DNA of 64,000 nt, taken from contig NZ_CALDPF010000031.1 in assembly GCF_937912035.1 (NCBI RefSeq), positions 248,001-312,000 on the forward strand, written 5' to 3'. This document shows, piece after piece, positions 26,726-35,853 of the stretch. Origin of the DNA: an uncultured Bacteroides sp. Lineage in GTDB: Bacteria > Bacteroidota > Bacteroidia > Bacteroidales > Bacteroidaceae. A program made the translations under genes and the position numbers. The notes beneath the pieces were generated by a model, which was not told where the DNA came from, did not search any database, and saw only the letters and a list, made by a program, of their open reading frames with translations. How positions within the stretch are numbered: position 1 is the stretch's first letter; every line of letters begins with the position of its first letter.

Positions 26726-27907
26726 TTATTGCTGATAGTCATAATACCACCAGAAAGTATCTCCGAAGTCCCGCCTCATGATGTTTCTCTCCTCGTCCTC
26801 CGACTTGTATCTTTCCTTTTTCCTTTCCAGATACCTCAATCTGGCGTTGTGGCATGCGCTGTCTCTGTCAGCTATTTCATAATCCCATTTAGGGTTCATC
26901 CCCTTGTACATTATTGCCGCCTCCTTGAAATACCTTTGCAGCGAGTCGCTTCCCGTTCCGTATTCCGTCAGCGCCTTTGCGAATCCTTCCAGATCCTTGT
27001 CCAGCATCAGTCCCGTCAGGTAGTACGTTCTGGCATATCTGCAACTGTCCTCCTGTGCGGCCATTCTCTTCAGATACTCCATTCTCTTTTCTCCGTATTG
27101 CGGTTTCCCGCCCAGCATGCAGTAAATAGAGTCGTTTGTAAATCTCAGTGTCTTGGTCGAGTCTGAGTCGAAAAACATCCCCTCCACCTTATAGTATTGC
27201 GGATATCTGAACACCGCTTCTCCGGCTTTGCCTTCCCTGGTCATGGCCATCATCCTCAGTGCGGTCATCGTTCTGGTGGTTCTGAGCGATTTTTCCGCCA
27301 CTCTCATGGCCTCTGCGTTGTTTCCTTTGGCTATATGGCTTTCCATTCTCAGCTCGTTATGGAAATATCTGTCAGAGTTTCCCAGACACACCGTGGCTAC
27401 ACTCATCAGTGTCATCAGTGCCACATTCCATATCACAGTCGATATTGCATCCGGCTTTTCCGTACCGGCGGTCCTGAATTTTTTCGTTGCCGTCACCAGT
27501 GTCACGAATATGGCCGTAATCGCCGGCATCAGCCACCACCATGCGTGATAGAACTCCCCCATGTACACATCTCTTCCGAATCCGGTCAGTGTCACCAGCC
27601 CCATGAACGAAGGCAGATACGCCAGTGCGTGTGTCTTGCCTCTCAGTCTCATCAGCAGGTTCAGTCCCCACTTCAGTATCATCAGTATCACCAGTGTGAT
27701 AATAGTTGCCGGAATAATCTTGAACACCGTGTTGCCTTTCGACATCGACAGGTGTATAGCCTCCAGCAAGTCCTTCTGGAACACCGCCAGATACACGGCA
27801 GCGAATATAATAAACATCAGGCTGCACACCACCGATGCGAGGCGTGCAGTCTTTCTGTTATTGCTATTATATCTGTTATAGTAATATCTGTTATTGTTCC
27901 ATCCCAT
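26726..27907 (-). CDS. Five-helix membrane protein of unknown function
   Basis: The 393-residue protein starts with an Asn/Tyr/Arg-rich tail (1-19), then five predicted membrane segments (about 22-43, 62-85, 93-110, 121-140, 157-176). A soluble C-terminal half (180-393) follows, helical and TPR-like in texture (NNAEAMRVAEKSLRTTRTMTAL), ending in a Lys/Arg/Glu-rich region and DTFWWYYDYQQ. It resembles Bacteroidales proteins labelled DUF6057, which I cannot verify here. It begins 2 bp after glgB stops, so the two are co-transcribed, but nothing in the sequence points to a glycogen role. Confidence 0.7.
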   Translation of the reverse strand: MGWNNNRYYYNRYNSNNRKTARLASVVCSLMFIIFAAVYLAVFQKDLLEAIHLSMSKGNTVFKIIPATIITLVILMILKWGLNLLMRLRGKTHALAYLPSFMGLVTLTGFGRDVYMGEFYHAWWWLMPAITAIFVTLVTATKKFRTAGTEKPDAISTVIWNVALMTLMSVATVCLGNSDRYFHNELRMESHIAKGNNAEAMRVAEKSLRTTRTMTALRMMAMTREGKAGEAVFRYPQYYKVEGMFFDSDSTKTLRFTNDSIYCMLGGKPQYGEKRMEYLKRMAAQEDSCRYARTYYLTGLMLDKDLEGFAKALTEYGTGSDSLQRYFKEAAIMYKGMNPKWDYEIADRDSACHNARLRYLERKKERYKSEDEERNIMRRDFGDTFWWYYDYQQ

Positions 27908-27909
27908 AA

Positions 27910-29934
27910 CTATTTGCTCACTCTTTTCAGGACAACAGCAGTTCTTGCCGGCAGATAAAGTTTAAGCCATTCCTTTCTTTCCTTGGCATACAGAGGATCG
28001 TAGCATGTAAAGTGTCTCACAGTGTCATCGTTGAATCCGAAACCTCCGAAGTCCTTGCTGTCAGTGTTCAGAACCACCTCATACTCACCCTTCGGCACCA
28101 GGAATCCATAGTCGGTGAACGATCTTGTCGGGTTGAAGTTGAACACGAACACCAGATCCTTTCTTCTGTACGCCAGAACCTGGTCACCGTCATTGTGCCA
28201 TACTTCCACCACATCCGTCTTCTGGATGTTCTTCACGCTTCTTATCAGTGCCACCATCTTTTCGTCGAAGTCTCCCAGATAGTGATAGCACAGTTCCTTG
28301 TCATCCACCAGGTGCCACTGTCTTCTGGCATATTTGTGCGACCATCCGTTACCTTCCCTCGGGAAGTCAATCCATTCCGGATGACCGAATTCGTTACCCA
28401 TAAAGTTCAGGTATCCGCCGTTAATAGTCGAAGCGGTGAGCAGTCTTATCATCTTGTGCAGTGCCATACCTCTCTGTACCACACCGTTCTCGTCGCCTTT
28501 CTTGAAGTGCCAGTACATATCGGCGTCACACAGTCTGAAAATGATTGTCTTGTCTCCCACCAGAGCCTGGTCGTGGCTTTCGCAGTAAGAAATTGTCTTT
28601 TCGTCCTTTCTTCTGTTTGTCACCTCCCATAGCAGGCTCGACGGTTTCCAGTCTTCATCTCTTCTCTCTTTGATAATCTTAATCCAGTAGTCAGGAATGT
28701 TCATTGCCATTCTGTAGTCGAAACCGTATCCTCCGTCCTGGAACGGTGCGGCCAGTCCCGGCATACCCGACACCTCTTCGGCTATTGTTATCGCTCTTGG
28801 ATTTACAGTATGTATCAGCTTGTTTGCCAGTGTCAGATAGCAGATTGCGTTGTCGTCCTGATGTCCGTTATAATAGTCTGCATAGTTGCAGAAGGCCTCT
28901 CCCAGTCCGTGGCTGTAGTACAGCATCGATGTCACCCCGTCGAATCTGAATCCGTCGAACTTGTATTCTTCCAGCCAGTATCTGCAGTTCGACAGCAGGA
29001 AGTGCAGCACCTGGTTCTTGCCGTAGTCGAAACACAGCGAATCCCATGCCGGATGTTCTCTTCTGTCACCCTGGTAGAAATACTGGTTAGGGTCACCTGC
29101 AAAGTTGCCCAGTCCTTCCACTTCGTTTTTCACCGCATGCGAGTGCACAATATCCATTATCACCGCAATACCCATCTGGTGTGCTGTGTCGATAAGCTGT
29201 TTCAGTTCGTCCGGTGTACCGAATCTTGACGACGGAGCGAAGAAGCTCGACACGTGATATCCGAAGCTTCCGTAGTACGGATGTTCCTGAATTGCCATAA
29301 TCTGTATGCAGTTATATCCGTCCTTGGCTATTCTGGGCAGAATGTTTTCTCTGAATTCGTTGTAAGTGCCCACCTTTTCCGCATCCTGTGCCATACCGAT
29401 GTGACATTCGTATATCATCAGCGGTCCCACATTAGGCATGAACACCTTTTTCTTGAATTTATATGGTTTTGCCGGATCCCACACCTGGGCGCTGAAAATC
29501 TTTGTATTTTCGTCCTGTACCACTCTTGTAGCCCAAGCCGGTATACGTTCTCCGCATCCGTTGCTCCAGTACACTTTCAGTTTGAACAGGTCTCCGTGTT
29601 TCATCGCCTTTGCCGGCAGTTCTATTTCCCAGTTCTCTGTTTTTTTGATTTTATTCAGTTTGAACGCCGGAGTCTCCTTCCATCCGTTGAAGTCTCCTAT
29701 CAGATAAATGGCTGTGGCATTCGGAGCCCATTCCCTGAGCACCCATTTGAAGTCCTTTCCTTCTTTTACTTTATGTAGTCCGAAGTACAGATGTCCCGAA
29801 GCGAAATCTTCCAGCGAGCATCTTTTGGTAAGTTCCTTTTCTTTTCTTTCCACCATTTCATGCCTTCCGTTTATCGCGTTGGCGAACGGTTCCAGCCATG
29901 GGTCATTCTTGATTATGTTCAAAACTTTCTCCAT
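27910..29934 (-). CDS. glgB: 1,4-alpha-glucan (glycogen) branching enzyme
   Basis: GlgB cuts alpha-1,4 chains and reattaches them through alpha-1,6 bonds in glycogen. The 674-residue protein has an N-terminal CBM48 (about 60-150, WAPNATAIYLIGDFNGW) and a GH13 barrel with the nucleophile in FRFDGVTSM (Asp332), the acid in AEEVSG (Glu386 region), and ESHDQ (Asp455). Overall it resembles the eukaryotic-type (GH13_8) branching enzymes found in Bacteroidetes rather than the longer E. coli form. It is the first gene of a two-gene operon with the membrane protein downstream. Confidence 0.95.
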   Translation of the reverse strand: MEKVLNIIKNDPWLEPFANAINGRHEMVERKEKELTKRCSLEDFASGHLYFGLHKVKEGKDFKWVLREWAPNATAIYLIGDFNGWKETPAFKLNKIKKTENWEIELPAKAMKHGDLFKLKVYWSNGCGERIPAWATRVVQDENTKIFSAQVWDPAKPYKFKKKVFMPNVGPLMIYECHIGMAQDAEKVGTYNEFRENILPRIAKDGYNCIQIMAIQEHPYYGSFGYHVSSFFAPSSRFGTPDELKQLIDTAHQMGIAVIMDIVHSHAVKNEVEGLGNFAGDPNQYFYQGDRREHPAWDSLCFDYGKNQVLHFLLSNCRYWLEEYKFDGFRFDGVTSMLYYSHGLGEAFCNYADYYNGHQDDNAICYLTLANKLIHTVNPRAITIAEEVSGMPGLAAPFQDGGYGFDYRMAMNIPDYWIKIIKERRDEDWKPSSLLWEVTNRRKDEKTISYCESHDQALVGDKTIIFRLCDADMYWHFKKGDENGVVQRGMALHKMIRLLTASTINGGYLNFMGNEFGHPEWIDFPREGNGWSHKYARRQWHLVDDKELCYHYLGDFDEKMVALIRSVKNIQKTDVVEVWHNDGDQVLAYRRKDLVFVFNFNPTRSFTDYGFLVPKGEYEVVLNTDSKDFGGFGFNDDTVRHFTCYDPLYAKERKEWLKLYLPARTAVVLKRVSK

Positions 29935-29972
29935 ATTTTTTAGGTTTTTAAGTTTACAAAATCCACTTGTTA

Positions 29973-29980
29973 CAAAAATA
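29973..29980 (-). promoter_or_regulatory. Candidate -7 element of glgB
   Basis: On the - strand TATTTTTG fits TAnnTTTG, about 38 bp before the glgB start. Confidence 0.45.
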
Positions 29981-30043
29981 CATTATATTTTTAAGAAAAG
30001 GAAGAAAAAAGTATAAAAAAAGCTTTTTTTATTTCATTTCCCG

Positions 30044-31174
30044 TTATTCCGGATTTTTTTTGTCATCCAATAGTCTTCCGTTTTTGAAAGAGCCCTGTCT
30101 GATTATTTTCCCCGTCTGGTCCTTTTCCACGAACTCACCGTCCTTCTGTCCGTTCTTGAATTCCCCTTCGAACACAGTTCCGTCTTTTTCCCTTATCACT
30201 CCTTTGCCGTGTTCTTTTCCTCTTTCGAAGCTTCCTTCATACACCGATCCGTCCGTCATCGTCAGTCGTCCCTGACCTTCGGCCATATTGTTCTTCCACT
30301 CGCCTTCGTACACATCCCCGTTGGCCCATACATATTTACCCTGTCCGTTTCTCATGTTGTCTTTCCATGCTCCCACGTACACGGCACCGTTGGCCCATTT
30401 GAATGTTCCGTGTCCTTCCTGCTTTCCGTTTCTGAAGTGTCCCTCATACACGTCCCCGTTCGGGTATGTATACACCCCTTTTCCGGTTCTTTCGCTGTTT
30501 GAATACTCTCCTGTATATTTCTCTCCGTTATGGAAGTAGTACACACCTTTTCCGTCCTGCACATCCTCTTTCCATTCGCCTGTATACTTGTCTCCGTTAG
30601 TATATACGAAAGTACCTTTGCCGTGTCTCAGTCCGTTTTTCCATTGTCCTTCGTACGTCGATCCGTCCTCCCATGTCATCTTTCCCGTGCCGTCCTTCAG
30701 GTCGTTTTTCCATTCACCATCGTATGTAGCTCCTCCTGCCCAGACATATTTTCCCTGTCCGTTCCTCTTGTTTCTGCTCCATTCGCCGTTGTAAGTGTCA
30801 CCGTTGAAGTAGTCCATCATTCCCTTTCCTTCCTGCATGTCCTGCTCCCACTGTCCTATATACATATTGTTGTTGGTGAAGTAATACGTTCCCTCACCCT
30901 GCTTCATGTCCTCACTCCACTGTCCTATATATCTTTCGCCGATGTTCAGCATCATCGTTCCCTGGCCGTCTCTTTTTCCTTTTATGTACTCACCCTCGTA
31001 CATGTCCCCGTTCGGATACACGGTCCTTCCCATTCCGTTCGGTCTTCTTCTTTTCAGCTGTCCGGAGTATTCGGCTCCGTTCTTGAATTTATAGTATCCC
31101 ACTGATAGTTGCGCTTCAGCAACTCCCCAAATCATCATGGCGCATACAGCCAGTCCGTATTTCATTCCATTCAT
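30044..31174 (-). CDS. Exported MORN-repeat protein with 14 units
   Basis: After a signal peptide (about 1-21, cleavage near AEAQ) the 376-residue protein is almost wholly MORN repeats. Fourteen units each begin Y/F-x-G-(E/Q/A/H/S)-(W/Y/F/L) and recur every 23 residues without a gap (YSGQL, YEGEY, YIGQW, YIGQW, YNGEW, YDGEW, YEGQW, YTGEW, YTGEY, YEGHF, YVGAW, YEGEW, YEGSF, FEGEF). MORN arrays form a long twisted beta sheet used for protein or lipid contacts. It lies 25 bp after the M16-like gene and is likely co-transcribed. Probably periplasmic or surface-located; the partner is unknown. Confidence 0.9.
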   Translation of the reverse strand: MNGMKYGLAVCAMMIWGVAEAQLSVGYYKFKNGAEYSGQLKRRRPNGMGRTVYPNGDMYEGEYIKGKRDGQGTMMLNIGERYIGQWSEDMKQGEGTYYFTNNNMYIGQWEQDMQEGKGMMDYFNGDTYNGEWSRNKRNGQGKYVWAGGATYDGEWKNDLKDGTGKMTWEDGSTYEGQWKNGLRHGKGTFVYTNGDKYTGEWKEDVQDGKGVYYFHNGEKYTGEYSNSERTGKGVYTYPNGDVYEGHFRNGKQEGHGTFKWANGAVYVGAWKDNMRNGQGKYVWANGDVYEGEWKNNMAEGQGRLTMTDGSVYEGSFERGKEHGKGVIREKDGTVFEGEFKNGQKDGEFVEKDQTGKIIRQGSFKNGRLLDDKKNPE

Positions 31175-31199
31175 TATTCTCTACCCGGTTATAAATTGG

Positions 31200-32486
31200 T
31201 TAAACATTACCTGCCACTACCTTCACCATACTGTTCCAGTCCAGATACCTGTCGGCAAGTTCCATTATTCTTTTTCCCGAAATGTTTCTGATTGATTCTA
31301 TTGATTTGTCGAAGAAATCCATGTCCAGCCCTGCGGTCATCACATATATCCATGCCTCCGACACCGACAGCGCGTTCTCGTACGCCCTGCAGATGTCTCC
31401 CATCATATAGTTTTTCACCATATTCAGTTCCTCTTCGTCGGGCATTTCCGTTTTCAGCCTGTCTATCTCCACCTTCATTTCCTTCATCACCTCTTCCACA
31501 TATTCGTTGGCCGTTTCCGTACTGATAATCATCATGCTGCTTCCCGGATAAGCCACTATCCCCGAAGCCACACCGTACGTGTATCCCTTGTCCTCTCTGA
31601 TGTTCTTCATCAGTCTGCTGCCGAAGTATCCTCCCAGCATAGTGTTCATCACCTTCAGGTCCTGAAAGTCCTCATGCTTTCTGTCCGGCATGAAGGCTCC
31701 CACCTTCACCGAGCTCTGCATGGCGTCCTTCTTCTCCACCTTCACAGTCACTCCGGTGTTCCCTTTCGGCTCAGGGATAGTCTTTTCGGCGTTTCTTCCG
31801 CAAGTGCCCCATTTCTCTTTTCCAAGGCACTCCTCTATTCTCTCCAGCACCCTGTCCGTCACCATTCCTGCCACGAACAGCGTACAGTTGTCGCTCGAGT
31901 AATTCTCTTCATAGAATCCCCTCAGCATCTCCGTCGAGAGGTTGTCATAGTCCTGTTCCTCGGCAAATCTTCCCAGCGGATGATCCGCTCCGTACATCTC
32001 TCTGCCCAGTCTTTTTCTGGCCATAACGTCCACCCTCTGCGCGTTCACCATATACATCTGCTTGTTTGTGTCCGCCACTATTCTGAGTTCCCTGTCCGGG
32101 AATACCGGACATTTCACCATGTCTGCCAGCACCTCAATGGTTTTGTCGAAGAATTTTCCCAGCGAGTACAGTGTTATGAATCCGCAGTTCACTGACGACG
32201 ACAAGTCCAGCCATGCCCCGTAGAAGTCCAGTTTTTCGGCAATCTGTGCCGATGTCATATTCCTCGTACCTTCCCTGAGCATCCTGTTGGTCATCATGGC
32301 CTGCAGCGGAAATTTCTGGTTCAGCTGTCCGCTTCCTATCACCAGGTCCAGTCTGATCACATCTTCCTTTCCTGTCTTTATCACGTTCATAATCATGCCG
32401 TTAGGCATAATCATTTTTTCTGGTCTCTCTATGTTAAGTTCGGCGATACCGCTGATAGCCGGAATAATCTTTCTGTCCACTTTCAA
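31200..32486 (-). CDS. M16-family peptidase-like protein lacking the zinc-binding motif
   Basis: The 428-residue protein has the two-lobed M16 layout: an N-terminal lobe (NGMIMNVIKTG, LREGTRNMTSAQIAEKLDFYGA) and a C-terminal lobe (VKVGAFMPDRKHEDFQDLKVMNTMLGGYFGSRLMKNIREDKGYTYG with the R/Y substrate-binding element). The zinc motif HxxEH is replaced by Met64-x-x-Asn67-Arg68, so it should not be catalytic alone. In other bacteria inactive M16 partners pair with active ones, but no active partner is adjacent. No signal peptide is evident. It precedes the MORN gene by 25 bp. Confidence 0.88.
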   Translation of the reverse strand: MKVDRKIIPAISGIAELNIERPEKMIMPNGMIMNVIKTGKEDVIRLDLVIGSGQLNQKFPLQAMMTNRMLREGTRNMTSAQIAEKLDFYGAWLDLSSSVNCGFITLYSLGKFFDKTIEVLADMVKCPVFPDRELRIVADTNKQMYMVNAQRVDVMARKRLGREMYGADHPLGRFAEEQDYDNLSTEMLRGFYEENYSSDNCTLFVAGMVTDRVLERIEECLGKEKWGTCGRNAEKTIPEPKGNTGVTVKVEKKDAMQSSVKVGAFMPDRKHEDFQDLKVMNTMLGGYFGSRLMKNIREDKGYTYGVASGIVAYPGSSMMIISTETANEYVEEVMKEMKVEIDRLKTEMPDEEELNMVKNYMMGDICRAYENALSVSEAWIYVMTAGLDMDFFDKSIESIRNISGKRIMELADRYLDWNSMVKVVAGNV

Positions 32487-32510
32487 AAACTATAAATAAT
32501 CATTTATATG

Positions 32511-32538
32511 CAAATTTACGAAGAAATTCATAAATTTG
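32511..32538. promoter_or_regulatory. Divergent -7 elements for the M16-like and folK-like genes
   Basis: TAAATTTG occurs on the - strand at 32518-32511 (toward the M16-like gene) and on the + strand at 32531-32538 (toward the folK-like gene). Both fit TAnnTTTG. Confidence 0.45.
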
Positions 32539-32589
32539 TATGCAAAATAATGCAAAAGAATACAATTCCTTTTCAAACCCACCGACAAA

Positions 32590-32970
32590 ATGAAAACATG
32601 CGTCATCTGTATCGGGTCCAATCATAACCCGTCCGTCAATATCACAAAGGCTGTAGAAACGCTCTCCGGCATGTTTCCCGGTATACTTTGGGGCGAAACG
32701 GTAGTCACCCCGGCCGAAGGTTTGTCCTTTCCCGTGCCCGACTATCATAACCGTGCAGCCGTTTTCAGTACAGACATTGACATTGCCGGTCTCAGGCAGC
32801 GTTTCAAGGAAATAGAAAAAGCCTGCGGACGCGGTTCAGATTCCAAGTCCACAGGCATTGTTCCCCTCGACATTGATTTGCTCAAGTACGACGGTCAAAT
32901 TCTCAAACCCCAAGATATGCAGACTGACTATGTCCGTCAGTCACTGTTTTCTTTATTTCCTTTCCTTTAA
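32590..32970 (+). CDS. FolK-like pterin pyrophosphokinase (short)
   Basis: The 126-residue protein has the HPPK pattern: CIGSNHNPSVNITKA at the N-terminus, a central IEKACGR, and PLDIDLLKYDG with the two metal-binding aspartates, then LKPQDM. HPPK transfers pyrophosphate from ATP to hydroxymethyl-dihydropterin in folate synthesis. It is about 30 residues shorter than typical HPPK, losing part of the substrate loops, so it may be a paralogue rather than the main folate enzyme. Its 3' end overlaps the convergent rfbA end by 18 bp. Confidence 0.8.
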   Translation: MKTCVICIGSNHNPSVNITKAVETLSGMFPGILWGETVVTPAEGLSFPVPDYHNRAAVFSTDIDIAGLRQRFKEIEKACGRGSDSKSTGIVPLDIDLLKYDGQILKPQDMQTDYVRQSLFSLFPFL

Positions 32971-33843
32971 TTCTTCAATCACCTTCAGCAGATACTGTCC
33001 GTACTGGTTCTTCAGCATAGGTTCCGCGTTCTTTCTCATCTGTTCTTCAGTAATCCAGCCCTTGCGGTATGCGATACCCTCCAGACATGCTATTTTCAGT
33101 CCCGTACGCTTCTCCAGTACCTCAATGAATGTCGAAGCCTCGCTCAGCGAGTCATGCGTACCCGTATCCAGCCATGCGAAACCTCTTCCCAGAGTCTGCA
33201 CTTTCAGTTCCCCGTCCTCCAGGAAACGCTGGTTTACGGTAGTAATTTCCAGTTCGCCTCTGGCCGACGGTTTGATATTCTTGGCCACATCCACCACCTT
33301 GTTCGGGTAGAAGTACAGACCCACCACCGCATAGTTCGATTTCGGTTTCGCCGGTTTTTCCTCAATGCTCAGGCAGTTGCCCTCCTTGTCGAATTCAGCC
33401 ACGCCATATCGCTCAGGATCGTTCACCCAATAGCCGAATACGGTAGCCTTCTTTTCTTCCTCTGCAGTGCGTACAGCCTCTTTCAGCATACCGCTGAATC
33501 CGGCTCCGTGGAATATATTGTCACCCAGAACCATACATACTGAGTCATCACCTATAAATTTCTCGCCTATGATGAAAGCCTGTGCCAGTCCGTCCGGACT
33601 AGGCTGTTCCGCATATTGGAATTTCACTCCGAATTCCGCCCCGTCGCCCAGCAGACGTTTGAATCCCGGCAAGTCATGCGGAGTGGATATTATCAGAATA
33701 TCCCTTATTCCTGCCAGCATCAGCACGGAAACAGGATAATAAATCATCGGTTTGTCAAAGATAGGGAGCATCTGTTTGCTCACTCCCTTGGTGATAGGAT
33801 ACAGTCTCGTTCCGCTACCACCGGCCAGTACGATTCCTTTCAT
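32953..33843 (-). CDS. rfbA: Glucose-1-phosphate thymidylyltransferase
   Basis: The 296-residue enzyme makes dTDP-glucose, the first step to dTDP-rhamnose. It has the nucleotide-binding GGSGTRLYPITKGVSKQMLPI, VLGDNIFHGAGF, and AWLDTGTHDSL near the C-terminus. It follows rfbC by 41 bp. The remaining rhamnose genes are not next to it: only a 3' fragment of rfbB is found 12 kb away, and rfbD is not in the window. Function is certain by family. Confidence 0.96.
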   Translation of the reverse strand: MKGIVLAGGSGTRLYPITKGVSKQMLPIFDKPMIYYPVSVLMLAGIRDILIISTPHDLPGFKRLLGDGAEFGVKFQYAEQPSPDGLAQAFIIGEKFIGDDSVCMVLGDNIFHGAGFSGMLKEAVRTAEEEKKATVFGYWVNDPERYGVAEFDKEGNCLSIEEKPAKPKSNYAVVGLYFYPNKVVDVAKNIKPSARGELEITTVNQRFLEDGELKVQTLGRGFAWLDTGTHDSLSEASTFIEVLEKRTGLKIACLEGIAYRKGWITEEQMRKNAEPMLKNQYGQYLLKVIEELKERK

Positions 33844-33884
33844 ATTATTATGAGTTTGTGAGTTTTTAATTTTTAATTTTTAAC

Positions 33885-34454
33885 TCAATAAAGTTCTTCA
33901 TTATAGTCAAACAGCCATTCCGCGTCCTTCAGTCTCGGATGATGTTTGTCCTTTTCGCTTAGTATAACCTTGTCTGCCGGTATTCCCCAGTCTATTCCCA
34001 GATCCGGATCATCCCAAGCAATAGCCCCTTCTGCCTGCGGAGCATAGAAGTTGTCACATTTATACTGGAAAATCACTTCCGGAGTAAGCACGGCGAACCC
34101 GTGTGCGAATCCTCTCGGCACAAAGAACTGCCTGTGGTTATCCTCTGTCAGTTCCACAGCCACATACTTGCCGAATGTAGGCGATCCCTTTCTGATGTCC
34201 ACAGCCACATCCAGCACTGCACCCTTTATCACCCTCACCAGCTTGCTCTGGCAGTAAGGCGGTTTCTGGAAATGCAGTCCCCTGAGCACCCCATATTGCG
34301 ATTTGCTTTCATTGTCCTGCACGAATTTCACTTCCCTTACCTCTTTGCTGAAGTCTCTTTCAGAGAACGATTCGAAGAAATATCCCCTCTCGTCGTTGAA
34401 TATACGGGGTTCTATAATCACTGCTTCTTCTATATCAGTCTTTATAACGTTCAT
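33885..34454 (-). CDS. rfbC: dTDP-4-dehydrorhamnose 3,5-epimerase
   Basis: The 189-residue cupin epimerises dTDP-4-keto-6-deoxyglucose. Signatures are DERGYFFESFSE, VLRGLHFQKPPYCQSKLVRV (His of the catalytic dyad), VDIRKGSPTFGKYVAVEL and PRGFAHGFAVL. Length is normal. It is the first gene of the rfbC-rfbA pair; a -7-like TACTTTTG on the - strand at 34494-34487 lies about 33 bp upstream. Confidence 0.96.
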   Translation of the reverse strand: MNVIKTDIEEAVIIEPRIFNDERGYFFESFSERDFSKEVREVKFVQDNESKSQYGVLRGLHFQKPPYCQSKLVRVIKGAVLDVAVDIRKGSPTFGKYVAVELTEDNHRQFFVPRGFAHGFAVLTPEVIFQYKCDNFYAPQAEGAIAWDDPDLGIDWGIPADKVILSEKDKHHPRLKDAEWLFDYNEELY

Positions 34455-34594
34455 ATTAATCTATGAAGATTTCTTTTCTACAGACACAAAAGTAACCCAA
34501 AAAAACTTAATCCCCAAGGAATATCAATAAAAAGCGGCAGTAATTCCCCTCTTTGAACATTTATCAGTATATTTACCCGCAAAAATAAATACCG

Positions 34595-35794
34595 ATGAAA
34601 AACATATCCATTATAACAATATTTCTCCTTTTGTCTTTTGCATCCTCTTTTTCGCAGACACAAGGCATATCACGCAATCTGTCATACGGTTTCGGTTTCG
34701 AGCGCGGCAGTCTCATTCCCGGCGACAAGTTCGGCAAAGAGCTTATCCGTGAGAACGGCTTCGGCAGTATGGTTTTCAGTCTCACCTACCGTGCCGACAG
34801 TACCAGTGCCACTCCCTACGACCTTACGTTCGGCTGTCCGGGTCTCGAGGCCGGTTTTGTCATATCCGACTATACACGTTCCTCCCTGTCACGTCCCGGA
34901 CGCGAACATCTCTCCCGTATAGGCCATATCTTCGGTCTGTACGGCAAGTTCAACCGCGACCTTCTCAACACCGGCGAGTTCCGTCTGGGCTATTCCATAG
35001 CAAACGGCATAGGCTATTGCACCCATCCGTATTCCTATCCCGACAATATCGACAACGAGTTCATCGGTTCACCTCTGTCCATATACTTTGCTTCCGGACT
35101 ATATGCCGCCTACAGGTTTCATCCCCGTTTTGAGCTGATAGCCGAAGGCGGTCTCCGTCATTTCTCCAATTCTGCTCTCGGACGTCCCAATAAGGGCGCC
35201 AACACCGTAGGCGTATCAATAGGAGTGAAATACTACCCTTCGGCCAAAGAAATCCCCGTCTATAGACTCTACAACCGTACCGAACCAGTCAGTGATATAT
35301 ATTTCGACCTCAGTGCAGGCTGCAATCTCCACACCATGATCGAGACATGGTATCTCCACCAGTCATCACCCGCCACCGTACCTGCCAGCTTCCCTGTGCG
35401 TCCATCCTTTGCCACCTCCCTGTCAGCCATGTACCGCTATCATCTCAAGTTCAGTTCCGGTATAAGCTTCGACTATATGTATGCCGGCTATTATGCCGAA
35501 GCATCCCGTATCGACCATGACAAAGGCGTTACCGGCTACAGCTACAGCCCCCATGTCCTCGGCCTCTCCCTCCGCCACGAAGTCCGCTACCACCGCATAG
35601 GTTTCAATGTCGGTTTCGGCTGGTATCTCCACCGTCACCTCGGCGAATTGGGCAAGATAATGGCCAAACCCTATTACGAGACAATAGGTCTGCGTTATTA
35701 CATCCCGTCCACTCCCCTGTATCTCAGCTATAATGTCCATGCCCACCTTCTCCGTGCCGATGCCATGCAGTTCAATCTCGGTATAATACTGTAA
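34595..35794 (+). CDS. PagL-like acyloxyacyl hydrolase / lipid A deacylase
   Basis: The 399-residue protein has a signal peptide (about 1-20, cleavage near FSQ) and alternating aromatic beta strands of an outer-membrane barrel. GGLRHFSNSALGRPNKGANTVGVSIGVKYYP contains the PagL catalytic His-x-Ser (His189, Ser191) and the asparagine that follows; the family glutamate was not located. PagL enzymes remove an acyl chain from lipid A in the outer membrane. It is about twice the length of Pseudomonas PagL: a second barrel-like half (about 225-399) follows the catalytic half, as in other Bacteroidales members. Hydrolase activity is probable, substrate inferred. Confidence 0.78.
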   Translation: MKNISIITIFLLLSFASSFSQTQGISRNLSYGFGFERGSLIPGDKFGKELIRENGFGSMVFSLTYRADSTSATPYDLTFGCPGLEAGFVISDYTRSSLSRPGREHLSRIGHIFGLYGKFNRDLLNTGEFRLGYSIANGIGYCTHPYSYPDNIDNEFIGSPLSIYFASGLYAAYRFHPRFELIAEGGLRHFSNSALGRPNKGANTVGVSIGVKYYPSAKEIPVYRLYNRTEPVSDIYFDLSAGCNLHTMIETWYLHQSSPATVPASFPVRPSFATSLSAMYRYHLKFSSGISFDYMYAGYYAEASRIDHDKGVTGYSYSPHVLGLSLRHEVRYHRIGFNVGFGWYLHRHLGELGKIMAKPYYETIGLRYYIPSTPLYLSYNVHAHLLRADAMQFNLGIIL

Positions 35795-35805
35795 TACACA
35801 AAAAA

Positions 35806-35836
35806 ATCCCCCATGCCGTCACTCAGCATGGAGGAT
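35806..35836. terminator. Bidirectional terminator between the deacylase and amidase genes
   Basis: Arms ATCCCCCATGC (35806-35816) and GCATGGAGGAT (35826-35836) form an 11-position stem with one C-A mismatch, preceded by an A run, between convergent stop codons. Confidence 0.75.
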
Positions 35837-35853
35837 AAATTCATATTGTCGGC

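Noticed and set aside
30015..30030. AAAAAAAGCTTTTTTT palindrome as a terminator of the MORN gene
   Set aside because: It is a self-complementary run with no loop and a weak A-T stem; not a convincing hairpin.
30044..31174. Short frames on the + strand opposite the MORN gene
   Set aside because: They mirror the repeat periodicity of the MORN array and show no independent features.
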